From positions 33,019,437-33,083,436 of the forward strand of contig CP154956.1 of the NCBI GenBank assembly GCA_039621445.1: a DNA stretch of 64,000 bases, in the 5' to 3' direction. The stretch comes from Euglena gracilis. Lineage: Eukaryota > Euglenida > Euglenophyceae > Euglenales. Below the pieces are notes generated by a model. It had not been told where the DNA came from. It saw only the letters and a list, made by a program, of their open reading frames with translations, and did not search any database. The position numbers and the translations under genes were made by a program. Position 1 is the first letter of the stretch, and each line of letters opens with the position of its first letter. Positions 50,560 to 62,225 of the stretch are shown here, in pieces.

Positions 50560-50840
50560 GGTTCGGTGTGATTTTACGCGGTTTAGTGTGATTTCAGTCT
50601 GGAAAGAAAGAAAAAAACACAACATGCAAAATCACGCACAAACTTTTTTGCCAGACGATTTCTGCAAATAATTTAAACATGATTTTAATGTTTAATTTGA
50701 CTTTACTTGAAAAAAAAATGTTGTCCAGCCAAAGATTCTATGGTGATTTTATGTGGTTTTAAAATGATTTGCGTGATTCTTGTAAAAATGGATTTTTATG
50801 GTGATGCATGGTTTTATGTGATTTTGAGCCACGTTTTGGT
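50560..50840 (-). repeat. Inverted AAAATCACG-type unit cluster
   Basis: GTGATTTTA and GTGTGATTTTAC-like units are spaced through 50560-50640 and 50740-50830. They are the complement of the units bracketing the zinc-finger exon at 4.4-5.4 kb, indicating a second copy of the same transposon family. Confidence 0.5.
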
Positions 50841-51099
50841 GCATGCCGTTGGGCAGACCGGACCTTGCCGTGGGACTCCCTATCCTCCCCCACGTCGGGC
50901 TTCGATCTCCCAGGCTGCTGCTTCGGACCTCTGTGAAACGAATGAATGAATATGGAATGAATGAAATGGAAAGAATGCGAGAACCCCCAAAACAGAAAGG
51001 GTTCCAGGACGATGGCTTGGGGACAAATGGCGATGGGGCTTTGACATTTTAAGGAAATGTTTGGCAAATCCAAATTGAGCTGAACTCAGAGATTTTTTA

Positions 51100-52990
51100 A
51101 AGACCGGGGGGGGTCAGGACCACCCACCCACCCCCTGGGGGAGGGGGTCGGGAGGATGAGCATGAAACAAAATTGAAACTTCATACCACTTTAGTTTCAG
51201 GTAATCAAAAGATTCTCATACTTGTGTGATATGCGAGGAAAAAGGCTAAAGAAGACGGTTAAATAAAATAAACCATTTTCAAGCCATTTTCACAACAATC
51301 GACGCCAAGACATTTATTTATGCTCTTCGAAATTTCTTTGAGGACATCTGTCTGTGAATAAGTCTTCAGAGGGATATATGTTCCCTGGATGCTAGATCAT
51401 TGGATGCTTGGATGGAGTTGGCGGACTGGATAATTTCGTCTTTGTTAGAAATGCAGCGTTTATGCGTATGCATGCAGGTGTAAATGTGTAGCCGGTTGTG
51501 TTTGTCTAATGTGTGCATGTGTGTGTCCGTCTGTATGCCATAAAATCTATACCTTAATATCATACCATTGGAAAAATGGGAAGAATCAAGGGATTGGAAG
51601 GGCGTTCAGAGGGTGTTGTTGAGAAACGCCATTGGGATCGACAAACCACCAGCACTCTCTCAGACCTTGGCTGGTGACTCAGCGGCACCAGGCTTGAAAT
51701 TTGGCAATAGCTGGACAAAAACCCCGGAAATGTGTGTGCATGCGTGCGTGCATGCGTGCGTGTGTGTCTTGTGCGTCTTGTGTTTCTTCGCCCCCGTTAT
51801 CATTTTACCCCCTCTAAAAATATTCAGATTTCTTTTTAAGTTTGGTGACCCAGGAGGGAGGGGGGGTGGGTGGTCTGGGGTTAAACCCCACCGGGGGGGG
51901 GGGGGGTCGAATACCCTGCCATTTCCGAAGCGCCGAAAAAACTTGGACCCCAAAATTTATCCACCATCACCATCATGATCATCATCACAATGTTCTCCAA
52001 CTTGTGCAGGGGATAAAAAAAAAACACAAAACACACCCTGACACCCGTGAAGACTGCCTCTCGACGCTGTATGGCCCTTCCTGAAACAAGAAAGAGCAGA
52101 ACTACTACAACATTGCTAATACTTGTTAATGTCTGGACGTGACCACAGCACATCATTTACTCGAAACTGGAGGTGCACATCTTTATGACGGCAAAAAGCC
52201 AAAAGTCAAAGAGAACAAGACCAAATTTGTTGTGACACATAGATTGAAATTGAAGGAAAAAAATGCAACATTTAAGAGTCATGGCCGGTTTAGGCTCATT
52301 GCACTGATCACTGCTCTGGGGACAAAGACTCCCTCCAAAAGACCTCCCCTCAAAGACCCCCTCAGGAGTGGCAACAACAGAAACATTTGAAATCAACTGC
52401 TGAACATTGAAAGCGAGGCAATCAATGTGAAAATCATATGATGTGAATTCACAAAGCAATAAAAGCACAAAGCAAAAAAAAAACAGGGTCACACCTCAGG
52501 AGGATGCTCTGGTGCACCATGGTCTCCAGGAACCCTGAAAACACGGGTGAAACAAGCAGGAAAAAAAGCATGCATCATATTCTCTGGGTATTGATCTGGC
52601 TTCTTTCTTACGATCCCGAGGGAGGAGTTCCCCACCAACCAAGATCGATGTTGGACCCCTGGGGGAGAAACCCTCAAATAAAACCCAAATAATTTTTAAT
52701 CTATTTTGATAATTTCCTCCAAAAAAAGCACTGTGACCGTTCAATCTTACCAGGAAAAAACCCCCTTGAAAAAACCACCCATTTCCCATTAATTTCAACT
52801 TTGTTTTGTGAATCTCATGCACTTCAACTGGAAGATTTTGGATTAACCCTCAACGGGTAGGGTCAATAACTCTCAACGGGTGACATCCATAAGTTCGGCC
52901 AAAAATCAAGCGTAACTCCAAATCCTAACCCTATTCCATTAATAACCCAAAATTTTTCGCTGACCCCCTGGAGATGCTTGATAGCCCCCC
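51100..52990. other. No supported gene; small repeats
   Basis: A G/C-tract block lies at 51105-51150. A TGTGTGCATGCGTGCGTGC tract lies at about 51729-51770. Facing runs at 51850-51908 lead to CGAAGCGCCGAAAA, a half hairpin. The rest is AT-rich with no gene. Confidence 0.45.
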
Positions 52991-52996
52991 AGCATC

Positions 52997-53102
52997 CAGC
53001 TCATATGCATACACATACACATACACATACATAGACATGGACATAGACATAGACATAGACATAAACATAGACATATGCATGTACATATACATATACATAT
53101 AG

Positions 53103-53160
<58 letters not shown>

Positions 53161-53193
53161 GCATATACATACACATATACATACACATACACT

Positions 53194-53286
<93 letters not shown>

Positions 53287-53292
53287 AAAATG
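52997..53292 (+). repeat. (ACATAT)n microsatellite with degenerate left arm
   Basis: A near-perfect hexamer array, with one small break near 53180-53210, follows a degenerate ACATAGACATAG array at 53025-53075. Translations on the minus strand give only Tyr-Val, Ile-Cys or Met-Tyr repeats, so those frames are not genes. Confidence 0.95.
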
Positions 53293-53653
53293 TATATACA
53301 TAAATATGTACATATGTTCATACATACATATATACACACATAATAAAAATGTAACATGAGGCAGCATCCAAATACAGCATCTAACTACTGCCCCCCTTAG
53401 TTGCACTAAAGCTTCTTGTCTGTTTATGGCCAGCACAAACTTCGCTTCTGGCCCAGTTTGTTGTGTGGCAACAACTGCCCCCCCCCCCCTAGTGGGTCCA
53501 ATACTATTAAGCGTGGGGGGGGGGGCTAGGACCCAAAGCATGGGCCCGAACCCGAAATTGCCTATGTCTTAGGCAGCGTATCTCGCACTTAATTTTTTTT
53601 ATTTGTCAAATGGACATTGTTTACAAAAACCCTGAACCGCCAACTAAAATTTA

Positions 53654-54037
53654 CCTCCCCCCCTTTGTCGTACGACCGGGTACCTGCAACCTGCGACCGG
53701 GGGGTGGTCGTTAAACCCCCCCTAACCTGTAACCTGCGACCGTGGGGTGGTCATTATAGTGGGGGTGGTTGCTGTTCACAGTGTTGACCGATGCCAAAGG
53801 GGACCCGAACTGCCGTGATGTCCTTGCACAACCACAGAGGCTTTTCAGCCATCGCTACGGGTGTCCAAAACGTGAGTGCCGGTGGGGAACATGGAAAATG
53901 CCTGGAAAAAGGCAGCAAACATGGATGCATCTTCATACAACCTCAAAAAAAACCAGCCTCTTTTTTGGTCCTGACCTGCAACCTGCGACCGGGGGGTGGT
54001 CGTCATAGTGGGGTGGTCGTACGACAAGGGGGGGGGG
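53654..54037. mobile_element. Short inverted-repeat element M6, TA-flanked (384 bp)
   Basis: Ends are CCTCCCCCCCTTTGTCGTAC-GACC and GGTC-GTACGACAAGGGGGGGGG, bounded by TA (53652-53653 and 54038-54039). Inside, ACCTGCAACCTGCGACCGGG and a following GGTGGTCGT block occurs three times (about 53681, 53726, 53978). The ends differ from the AAATAATA family, so this is a second family with the same architecture. Confidence 0.6.
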
Positions 54038-54039
54038 TA

Positions 54040-54590
54040 AGAAAACAACAACAGCAAAAAAAAAATTAGGAAAAAACAGATGCAACTCTGCTGCTCGTCA
54101 TTTTTGAATTTTTTTTCCAAAGGGACAAAGCTGAAATTACTCAGTGTAACACAACCATCACTCAGGCTTTTTGCCAAAGGGGGGGGGGATGCGCTAGCCT
54201 GGCCTCAAAAAAAAATCGTAAAAATGTGCAAAAAAAAAGCGGGAAAATGCCAAAAAAAATGAGCAAAATCTGAGAGAAGAAGCGCAAAAAACACAAAAAT
54301 GCAAAAATCACCCCCAAAAACATGCAAAAAAGGAACCAAAACAAATATAATATAGAATCACAAGGAATATGCCAGTTTTGAATAAACTCGAAAAATTCAA
54401 AAAAAGCGAAAAATTGGGTTAATTACAAAAAGTGTGCCCAAAAGCAAAAAAAAATGTGCTTGAAAAAAAAATCGAAAAACCGCGCAAAAAAATGCGAAAA
54501 ATCCGCAATTAAATTTGCACAAAAAAAATGTGCAACAATGTGTGTGTGAAAAAAAAATCGAAACGCCGTGTTGAAGGACCTGGGGTGGTC
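54040..54590. other. A-rich low-complexity region
   Basis: Many runs of A broken by GCAAAAA and GAAAAA units; no gene. Confidence 0.5.
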
Positions 54591-54940
54591 CACTGGCTAG
54601 CCATTTTGCTGGACTGGAAAAACCCCCCTGCCCCCACAGGGGGGGGGGGGTCTGCCCCCCCAACTGGAAAAAAAAAACGAAAAAAAAATTCGAAAAAAAA
54701 AACTCTGGCGCTGCACACCAAGGTGCAAATGAGAGTTGTGTTGTTGTTTTTGGCTGATTTTGTTCAAAAAAAACCCAAAAACGGCCCAAAGTGGCATTCT
54801 TGACAGGTTTTGGGGGTCTAAAAATGATTTCGGCCATTTGCACCAGTCAGTGGAAGATTTTTCCCCACTGGTCAGCCACTACTAGCGGACCCCCCCCCCC
54901 GGAGGGTCCATTAGGATTTGATATCAGGCTTTTGCTTAAA
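54590..54940. repeat. G/C-tract repeat, diverged copy
   Basis: A CCACTGGCTAGCC start, C8-G12-like facing blocks, a degenerate CTCTGGCGCTGCACACCAAGG hairpin at about 54703-54722, a TTTTGGCTGATTTTGTTC segment shared with the 49.3-kb copy, C10 run, and GGCTTTTGCTTAA at the end. It aligns block by block with 49190-49620. Confidence 0.6.
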
Positions 54941-55233
54941 AATTCGCAGTACTGCCCTCCTGAGGGGCTGGACTGTGGCTGGCCCAAATTTGGCCAGAGG
55001 AAACAATGCACTGATGCACTTGATAACAGAAACAACAATACATTGCATTCCTTGCATAAACGGCCTGCTTGCAAAATACGGGATGCAGCGCAGAGGGGAA
55101 TACATTTTTTCTCGTGGAGCCACGGGCATGTCGGCAATGGCCGCCAACCCCTGGTTGGAGGCGATGCTAGACCGGGCAAAGCTGTCAGACAGCTCCCAGT
55201 CATACGGGGTGTCCGCAGTGATACCTGAAAATG
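54911..55233 (-). CDS. Exon-like open frame with a hydrophobic segment, hypothetical
   Basis: Reading leftward, CCATTTTCAG at about 55224-55233 may be a splice acceptor. The frame then reads ITADTPYDWELSDSFARSSI, ASNQGLAAIADMPVAPREKM, YSPLRCIPYFASRPFMQGMQ and CIVVSVIKCISALFPLAKFG. The last part is a possible membrane segment. Composition is protein-like, and third positions favour G/C in the first half. The frame runs into the G/C repeat at its end, so the true 3' border is unknown. No family is recognised. Confidence 0.35.
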
Positions 55234-55252
55234 GTGGTTTGGTGACAAACAC

Positions 55253-56650
55253 AATATCGAGGACTCCATTTCATACAGGCAGGCAAAACCGGAAACTGCC
55301 AGGCAAAATAAAACAAACATAAAAGAAACTTTTGATTCATCTATGGGGGATGTGTACCAACAAAAATAATACCATAAAATAAATGGAACATAATCCACCT
55401 AGAGGTGTCTTTTGTAAAGATCAGGGGGCCGATTCCAAGCACCAACGGTCACCCACCCATTCGGCAGGGGGGAACACGCTATGCAAAAAAATGCAAAAAA
55501 TGCAAAAAGAATGCAAAAAGAATGCAACTTGTGCATGGATTCCTTTAGGAGCTCCCCGGAGATGTACATTTTTCCACTGGAGAGGACTTTCTTTCCAGGT
55601 TTCAAAAAATTCCACTTGCTCCAAAAATGCAACATTTAAAGCAAATGCGATGCAAACTTGTGAAATGACATTGGTTGGTTCACCTATCTGAATACACTTT
55701 TATTTCATTATGCCTCCACTGCTTATGTGAAACTTGGCAAAAAAAATGTGAAATATGCAACCTCCAGCTGGAGGTTGCATATTTTTTTGCCTGTGCAAAT
55801 GCCCAAACAAAATCGGAAAAGCAAACTATGCAAAAAAATGCAAAAAAAGGACTTTTCACAAATTTTCATTATGCAAAAAAAAAGTAAATCATGCGAAAAA
55901 TGCGAACATTCAAGATTTTCAATGGTGCAAAAAATGCAACTTATGCAACTTACATATTTCCCCCCTGCATTCGGGTCTCGCGTCATCCTGCATCACCCTG
56001 CATCGTCCTGCATTGCTTCTGAAACACTTTATGAAAGCAACGCTAATTGTGGTAGCCAAAATGGCCAAAAGATTCCACCATTTTTGGGTACTTTTGGCTG
56101 CTTTTGCTGTTACTTGCTTCGACCTTTTGCTGCGTCTAACTACTTTTTGGCCACCTTCGTCAAACCACTTTGGCCACTTTTTTGGTTTCTTCGGAAAAAT
56201 TGCCAAAAATGGACGAAATTGCCCAAAGCCAAACACAACCAAAAATGACCTAAAACTGGCCAAAAGGAGCAGAAGCAGCCAAAATTGCCAAAAGCAGCCA
56301 GAACCTGTTAAAAGCAGCTAAAGGCAGCCAGAAAAAGAAGCAACCAAAAATGACCAAAAGTGCGTTTTTTTTAGCATAGATTGGCCAAAAATCACCAACG
56401 ATGGCAGGAAAAACAAAGGGCCGAAAACCATCAAGAATGGCCAAAAATGGTCATCAATGGTCGGAAGAAGCCAAATTGGCCAAAATGACCCAAAAGACCC
56501 AAAAGTGTCAAGCCCTCATTTTGGTGGCCGGACGATGGAAGCCCTCATCCTGGTAAAAGATTTTTTTCTATTTGGATTGTCAGAATGGCAAAAAAAACCC
56601 TGGTTTGAAATGCCAGGCCAGTTCCAGCCAGCGAACCCTTGGTCAGCCTT
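55253..56650. other. A-rich region with a 34-bp palindrome
   Basis: The region is rich in GCAAAAAATGC and GGCCAAAA units. At 55751-55784 there is a perfect palindrome, AAATATGCAACCTCCAG and its complement with no spacer. No gene is supported. Confidence 0.5.
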
Positions 56651-56654
56651 GGTA

Positions 56655-57072
56655 AACCCCACCCCCCACTTATAAACCCCCCCACTTATAAACCCCCCCA
56701 CTTATAAACCCCCCTCATCGGGCCGACCAACCAAACCGGAACCTATAACCCCCCCCTGGGGAAGAAAAATGGAAACCGCCGGGGACAATTTTTTCCAGCC
56801 GCAAACCACCAAAAAAAACTGATTTTTGGCAATTTTTTTTGAGACCGACCATCATCAAAAATGCCATTTTTGACCAAATATGCCGAAAATTGCAAATTTG
56901 GGAGGGTTTCGGGGTCATTTTGGGGGGTCGGATTTTCACCAACAATTCCGGATCCTATAAATCCCCCCCACCTATAAACCCCCCCCCCCTTCGGCCGACC
57001 AACCAAACCGGATCCATTAAACCCCGGGGGGTTTATAAGTGGGGGGGGGGTCAGGGGAGGGAGAGAGAGGGT
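56655..57072. mobile_element. Short inverted-repeat element M4, TA-flanked (418 bp)
   Basis: CCACTTATAAACCCCCC units (three in tandem) on the left face GGGGTTTATAAGTGGGG on the right, with TA at 56653-56654 and 57073-57074. TCGGCCGACCAACCAAACCG (with GGGCCGACC on the left) occurs near both ends as a direct repeat. The end motif ACTTATAAAC replaces AAATAATA of M1-M5, so this is a sister family. Confidence 0.6.
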
Positions 57073-57074
57073 TA

Positions 57075-58589
57075 ACCAATTGCTCTTTTCCCGCCAGCCC
57101 AAACTCTTCAGCTGCCCCCCCTTGCCAACTGCCCCCCCCAGGGAGGGCAGTTGGCAACCGGCGCTTTTGAAGCACATTTTTTTTGCCAAGCCCCCCATTC
57201 TTTTCGATTTGCTTTTTATGATTCTCTTTTAGACTCCATTTGTAACCCCCGGTTCATTACCCATGAAACACGACGAGGGACTTGCTGATTGAATGATTGA
57301 ATGCATGGCTTTTAGTGAGCTCTGGTTTGGGGAAGGCCAGAAAAAAAGATCGGTCCAAATAACTTTGCCCCCACCCCTTTCAAGGAAAAAAATTGAAAAA
57401 ATGGTGCATCTTTTTGGAAAATGAGGATGCGCCATTTTGGGTGCTTCTTGGGCAAAATTTTGCTAAAAAAAGGCCAGAATATTAAGGAAATTTGACCGTT
57501 TTGGGCGAGGGTCCAGCCCACCCCCGCGTCTATCTGGATCACCTCTGGCAGGGGGGGGGGGGATGGGTCTATCCCCCCCCTCCAGTCTAAGGGGAAAATG
57601 TCCTCGTCACTTCCCTCCTCAACCCCGTACATCCTTCTTATATGGAACGGGGGTCCAGGGCTGGAAAACAGCTGCTGAAAAACGCTTCCCCTGTGTGTAC
57701 TGCTCCTTTCTCCTTTTTGGTCCCTTGCATTTTTCAGCACACATTTGAGGGCCCGATGCAGAGACAAAAAAGCGTGCTCTCATGAAAGCGACAAAACAAA
57801 TCCAACCAGCAAAAAATGTGGTGTTGTAACCACAATCACACCTTCCGCATCAATGACACCTTGTAGCAGTGAGCGAAGGTATGTGTAATCTGGACTGGTT
57901 GGATACCCAAGGGATTGAAGATGCTGAGGAACATTTTAGAGAGAAAAATAAAAAAAACAGCAATTAGAGCAAAAAGACACTACAACACCTGGACAATAAA
58001 GGCTCAAACTGTTGTGTATGTAAAATCTATCTGCATTTAGATCCAAAATAAAAATTAGAAAAACAAATTTCTGATGATGAAGATTGCTTTGATGAATTGC
58101 AAACTAAAACTGGCTAAAAAATTTATTACCATTTTGATCCTTGACTGTCAACAAAATCAAAAAAAAAGCAGTTACCCAATCTCATTGACTTTTTTGGTTC
58201 AATATGCTATTATTGGAAAAAAAATTTCCCCTCCCCCTGTGTATTCAGGGTTCCCATGGAGACCAAAATCAAAGGCATCCCAAATGTCAAATAGCAGCAA
58301 ATATGGCAATTGAAAAGCACCCGAATACAAGCTCACATTTGAAGCATATTGTGAACAAATGCTTCCCCCCCCATGTCCTTTTAAATCATTCTGCACTACG
58401 TCCATTAAATTATTGGTGCGGGCACGTCCATTAATTATTGGTGCACCTGAATTTTTTTTGAAAATGTGCACGGAACGATGAGCGACCTGGTTGTTGGTGT
58501 TACATGCACTAGCGACTTGCCATAGAGACACTATGTCCCATGCCACAACTTCTGTTGGTGCTCGGGTCCAAGCACCTATAATTGACCCC
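57075..58589. other. No supported gene
   Basis: Mixed sequence with a G/C block at 57540-57590. A CTTCTTATATGGAACGGGGG phrase at about 57634 resembles the CTTATATCGAACC border of the G/C-tract family. Confidence 0.35.
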
Positions 58590-58597
58590 CAGATTTT

Positions 58598-58650
58598 CGC
58601 CATTTTCGGCCATTTTCGGCCATTTTCGGCCATTTTCGGCCATTTTCGGC
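58598..58650 (+). repeat. GCCATTTTCGG tandem array
   Basis: The 11-mer is repeated about five times without change. A similar array lies at 61268-61372. Confidence 0.9.
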
Positions 58651-58659
58651 CTTTTTTTC

Positions 58660-59339
58660 CTATATGTGGGGGGCAAAACTGCCTTAAAATTCTTTCATAC
58701 CAACAATACATTTTGATCATCCAGTCAACATGCAAGCAGTCGTGACAAGCTAATGCATCCAAGGAGGTCCGTTTGGAATGGGTGTTCAGGGATTGAAATG
58801 GTCAAAGAGTTTTTTGTTGCAATATGCAAATGCAAGGTTTTGGGAATAAGTTTCTTTTTTTCCTGCCAGAGAGGCTCTTGTCCACTTTGGTCTTTTTTTT
58901 TGCTGGGGGTTTTTGGGATGCTTCGTGGGAGTGGTTGGCACATGACATATTAACCACGATGGTGGATGGCAACACCAAAACTGGTGCTTCTCTCTTCAAG
59001 CCTCTTGGCGTGGATGCTTTTCACAAACAACTTCCCCTCACCTATTCCAACTTGATACCCCAAGCAACATTGTTTGATGGTGGCACTGTTATATCCCATC
59101 CACTTGTGTGCAATAAACCTAATGCAGGAATCACACCTTTAACAGAGAAAAAAACACTTCACATACTTTGCCTAGTTGCACCTTGTCACCACAGTTTTCT
59201 GAAATGCCATCAAAACCATCGGATTTGGCCCAAATAACCCATTTGGAGGTGGTTCGTTGAGCAGCATGTGCAAGCAAAGAAAAGCAAACAAAAACAAGCA
59301 AACATGTGATTGGTCCATAATGTTGAAATATTGAAATCA
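58660..59339. other. No supported gene
   Basis: A plus-strand frame from about 58824 to 59237 has balanced composition (TTMVDGNTKTGASLFKPLGV, DAFHKQLPLTYSNLIPQATL) and a stop at 59235. A TTCCTGCCAG at 58858-58867 could be an acceptor. It might be an exon, but no family or motif supports it. Confidence 0.3.
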
Positions 59340-59344
59340 AATGT

Positions 59345-60655
59345 GCTCACCCAATGTCTGCATCTTGTTCAACATCGCATCTCGCCCAACATCTACATCT
59401 TGTCCAATATCGACATCCGTTGCATCAGCAATCACTGCATCTTGTCTGGTGTGCGCATCTTATCCAATACCTGCATCTTGTCAAGATCTTAATCTTGTCC
59501 AGTATCTGTATCCACTGCATCTTCTCCAGCATCTGCATCTTGTCCAGCATGTGCATCTTGTACAGCATCTACATCTTCTCCAGTGTCGACATCTGCATCT
59601 TGTCCAGCATCTGCATGTTGTACAGCGTCTGCATCTTGTCCAGTGTCTACATCTTGTCTAGTGTCTGCATCTTGTTCAGCATCTGCATCTTGTCTAGCAT
59701 CTGCATCTCATTCAGCATCTGCATCTTGTCTAATGTCTGCATCTTGTCCAGCATCTGCATCTTGTCCAACATCTGCATCTCATACAGCAGCTGCATCTTG
59801 TCCAGTGTCGACATCTTGTTCAATCTGCATCCTGTTCAGCATCTGCATCTTGTCTAGCATCTGCATCTCATTCAGCATCTGCATCTTGTCTAATGTCTGC
59901 ATCTTGTCCAGCATGTGCATCTTGTACAGCATCTACATCTTCTCCAGTGTCGACATCTGCATCTTGTCCAGCATCTGCATGTTGTAAACTCCCCCCCAAA
60001 TAATAAACCCCCCCAAATAATAACCCCCCCCCAAATAATAAACCCCCCCCTGAGGACCGACTTCGGCCGCCCAAATAATAAACCCCCCCCTCTTGCAGGT
60101 GTGAGGGCAAAGGAAAAAAGAGCCAAAAATTAGCAGAAATGTTAAAAAACAATCACAAAATAGATCAAATTGGTGCAGAAAAAAATGCCAAAAAAACACC
60201 CAGTTTTCAAAAAAGCCCAAAAATGCCAAAAAAGTGACCATTGGAGCCTGTGGAGGGGTTTTCGGGTGAAATTTTGACTTCGAAATTTTTACCCAAATAA
60301 TAAACCCCCCCCCAAATAATAAACCCCCCCCCTGGACCCCGACTTCGGGTGTCCAAATAATAAACCGGGGGGGTTTATTATTTGGGGGGGGGTTTACAGC
60401 GTCTGCATCTTGTCCAGTGTCTACATCTTGTCTAGTGTCTGCATCTTGTTCAGCATCTGCATCTTGTCTAGCATCTGCATCTCATTCAGCATCTGCATCT
60501 TGTCTAATGTCTGCATCTTGTCCAGATCTGCATCTTGTCCAGCATCTGCATCTCATACAGCAGCTGCATCTTGTCCAGTGTCGACATCTTGTTCAATCTG
60601 CATCCTGTTCAGCATCTGCATCCATTGCATCTTGTCCAGTATCTGTAACCACTGC
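59345..60655 (+). repeat. 18-bp minisatellite (ATCTGCATCTTGTCCAGC)
   Basis: Dozens of diverged copies of an 18-bp unit, arranged in higher-order blocks. The block 59585-59800 recurs as 59949-60540, where it is interrupted by element M5. Plus-strand translations give His-Leu-Val-Gln or Cys-Ile-Leu-Ser repeats, so these are not genes. Confidence 0.92.
59987..60394. mobile_element. Short inverted-repeat element M5 with proven TA duplication (408 bp)
   Basis: Ends are AACTCCCCCCCAAATAATAA and TTATTATTTGGGGGG-GGGTT. It sits in the minisatellite at GCATGTTG-TA/TA-CAGCGTC. The other higher-order block, at about 59612-59628, has the uninterrupted site GCATGTTGTACAGCGTC, so insertion duplicated exactly TA. 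Internally the end motif repeats several times around GACTTCGG-type loops. No coding capacity. Confidence 0.88.
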
Positions 60656-60659
60656 ATCC

Positions 60660-61267
60660 ACTGGCTCCCAACCTAGCAAAATGACCACAGAAACCCCCCA
60701 AAAAATGACCACAAAAAAACCTAAAATTGACCGCAAAAAAACCCAAAAAGCAATCAAAATGACCTAAAATTGCTTCAAATACCCTAAACTTGCCCAAAAA
60801 CGCCAACAATATCCACAAAATTGTGAAAAATAACCCAAAATCACCAAAATGGCGCAAAATGCCATAAAATGTGCTCATATTGACCCAAATTAGCCCAATA
60901 TTTGCCAAATCAGTGCAAAATATCCCCAAAAGGAGCAAAAATTGATCCAAAATGGCCAACATGGGAGTAATATTGGAAAATTGTGGAGAAACAGGGGTGG
61001 GTTTAATTCTTCGGGGTGTGCAAAAAAATTGCTGGCGTCGCCCTTGTCGCCAATTTTTTTCTGAAATGCCATCAAAATATCAGCTTTGGCCCCAAAAACT
61101 TTTTCGGAGGTGGTTCTTTGAGCAGCATGTGTTGCAGGGCCAGGAATAATAACAAAAGAAGACAGTCTGCACAGAGACAAGAATCAGTCGCACTGAAAAT
61201 TGCCCCTCAGGGAAAAAGAAACTGTTGGGCAAAAAAAACTCGAAAAAAATTTGCAACAAATTTTTTC
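60660..61267. other. A-rich region, no supported gene
   Basis: CCAAAAA-rich low-complexity sequence. The GTCGCCAATTTTTTTCTGAA phrase at about 61048 resembles GTCACCACAGTTTTCTGAAA near 59184; both are followed by ATGCCATCAAAA, so a short repeat is shared. Confidence 0.4.
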
Positions 61268-61372
61268 TCATTTTCAGCCATTTTCGGCCATTTTCGGGAC
61301 CCCCACCTATAGAGCCCAAAATTTCATTTTCGGCCATTTTCGGCCATTTTCAGCCATTTTCGGCCATTTTTA
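61268..61372 (+). repeat. GCCATTTTCGG arrays around a CACCTATA spacer
   Basis: Two short arrays of the 11-mer flank CCCCCACCTATAGAGCCC. The 58.6-kb copy has CACCTATAATTGACCCCC before its array, so both are probably versions of one element. Confidence 0.8.
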
Positions 61373-61809
61373 CTATAAGTGCTTGCTCGGGTCGCGCAGC
61401 GCATGCGTGTGTTAGCACACCTCTTAGGCGACCGGATTCGCACTTAAAGGATTTTTCTTTGAAATGGGCGCAGTTGCGCAAGCAAATTTTACGAAATTTC
61501 TGGAACCCTGTACCCTGACACACGGAAGCCAGATCATGAACTGTTACACCCCACTGTTGAGGGGATGTAACTCCCAGTAATTTGGTACGAAAATTGCTTA
61601 CCGAGTGCTGCGAAGTGGGCGGAGGGTGAGATTGGTGCTCTTGTGTGCCAAACAGGTGAGAAGCACACACCTGCTGTTACGTCTATTGGAACTGGTGCTG
61701 ATGCGCTGACTGAACTGGCTTGAATACTGCAGCCGCCCGTAAAGCAACACAGAGCCTTCTTACATCACACACTACAGACTACGTCAGCCAGCCATCACAC
61801 GACTGATGT

Positions 61810-62225
61810 CTATTTGTGGGCGCATTTGCGCAAATAAACAAATTCATGTTTATGGCGGATTTGTGCAAATAAACACAAAACATTGAAAATAGAATGCATG
61901 TTGGTGGGCCCAAATGCGCGCCGTGCACAAACAAGTTGTGTTGGTGCCGCAAATGTGAACCAACATTTTGGGGAAACTGGTATGCGGATGGCTTGTGCAA
62001 TGGAAAACAACGAACAACATGATGATGATGATGACCATGACCCTACGAGGTTTTTGAACGTGATAGACGTGTTGGTGCGTGCATTTGCGCAAATAAACGT
62101 GTTGTTTGCGCATTTGCGCAAATGCGCGCACCAACATTTTATAATTCACTTCAAAATAATGTGTTTGTAGGAGCCTTAGAGAACACAAACAAAAATGTGT
62201 TGGTGCGCGCAAATGCGCGCACCAA
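61810..62225. repeat. Foldback repeats with TTTGCGCAAATGCGC core, cluster 1
   Basis: Stems such as GTGTTGGTGCGTGC-ATTTGCGCAAAT near 62068 face ATTTGCGCAAATGCGCGCAC near 62110. GTGTTGGTGCGCGC at 62199 and GCGCGCACCAACAC at 62213 form a complete small hairpin. TTGGTGG and CCAACA ends accompany most copies. Confidence 0.75.

Noticed and set aside
52931-53541. Minus-strand frames of 85-200 codons over the hexamer array
   Set aside because: The translations are pure Tyr-Val, Ile-Cys or Met-Tyr repeats generated by the ACATAT microsatellite.
59345-59987. Regular 18-bp repeats as a CRISPR array, or plus-strand repeat proteins
   Set aside because: There are no unique spacers; units are contiguous and diverged, and the DNA is eukaryotic. 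The repeat proteins arise in all phases from the minisatellite.
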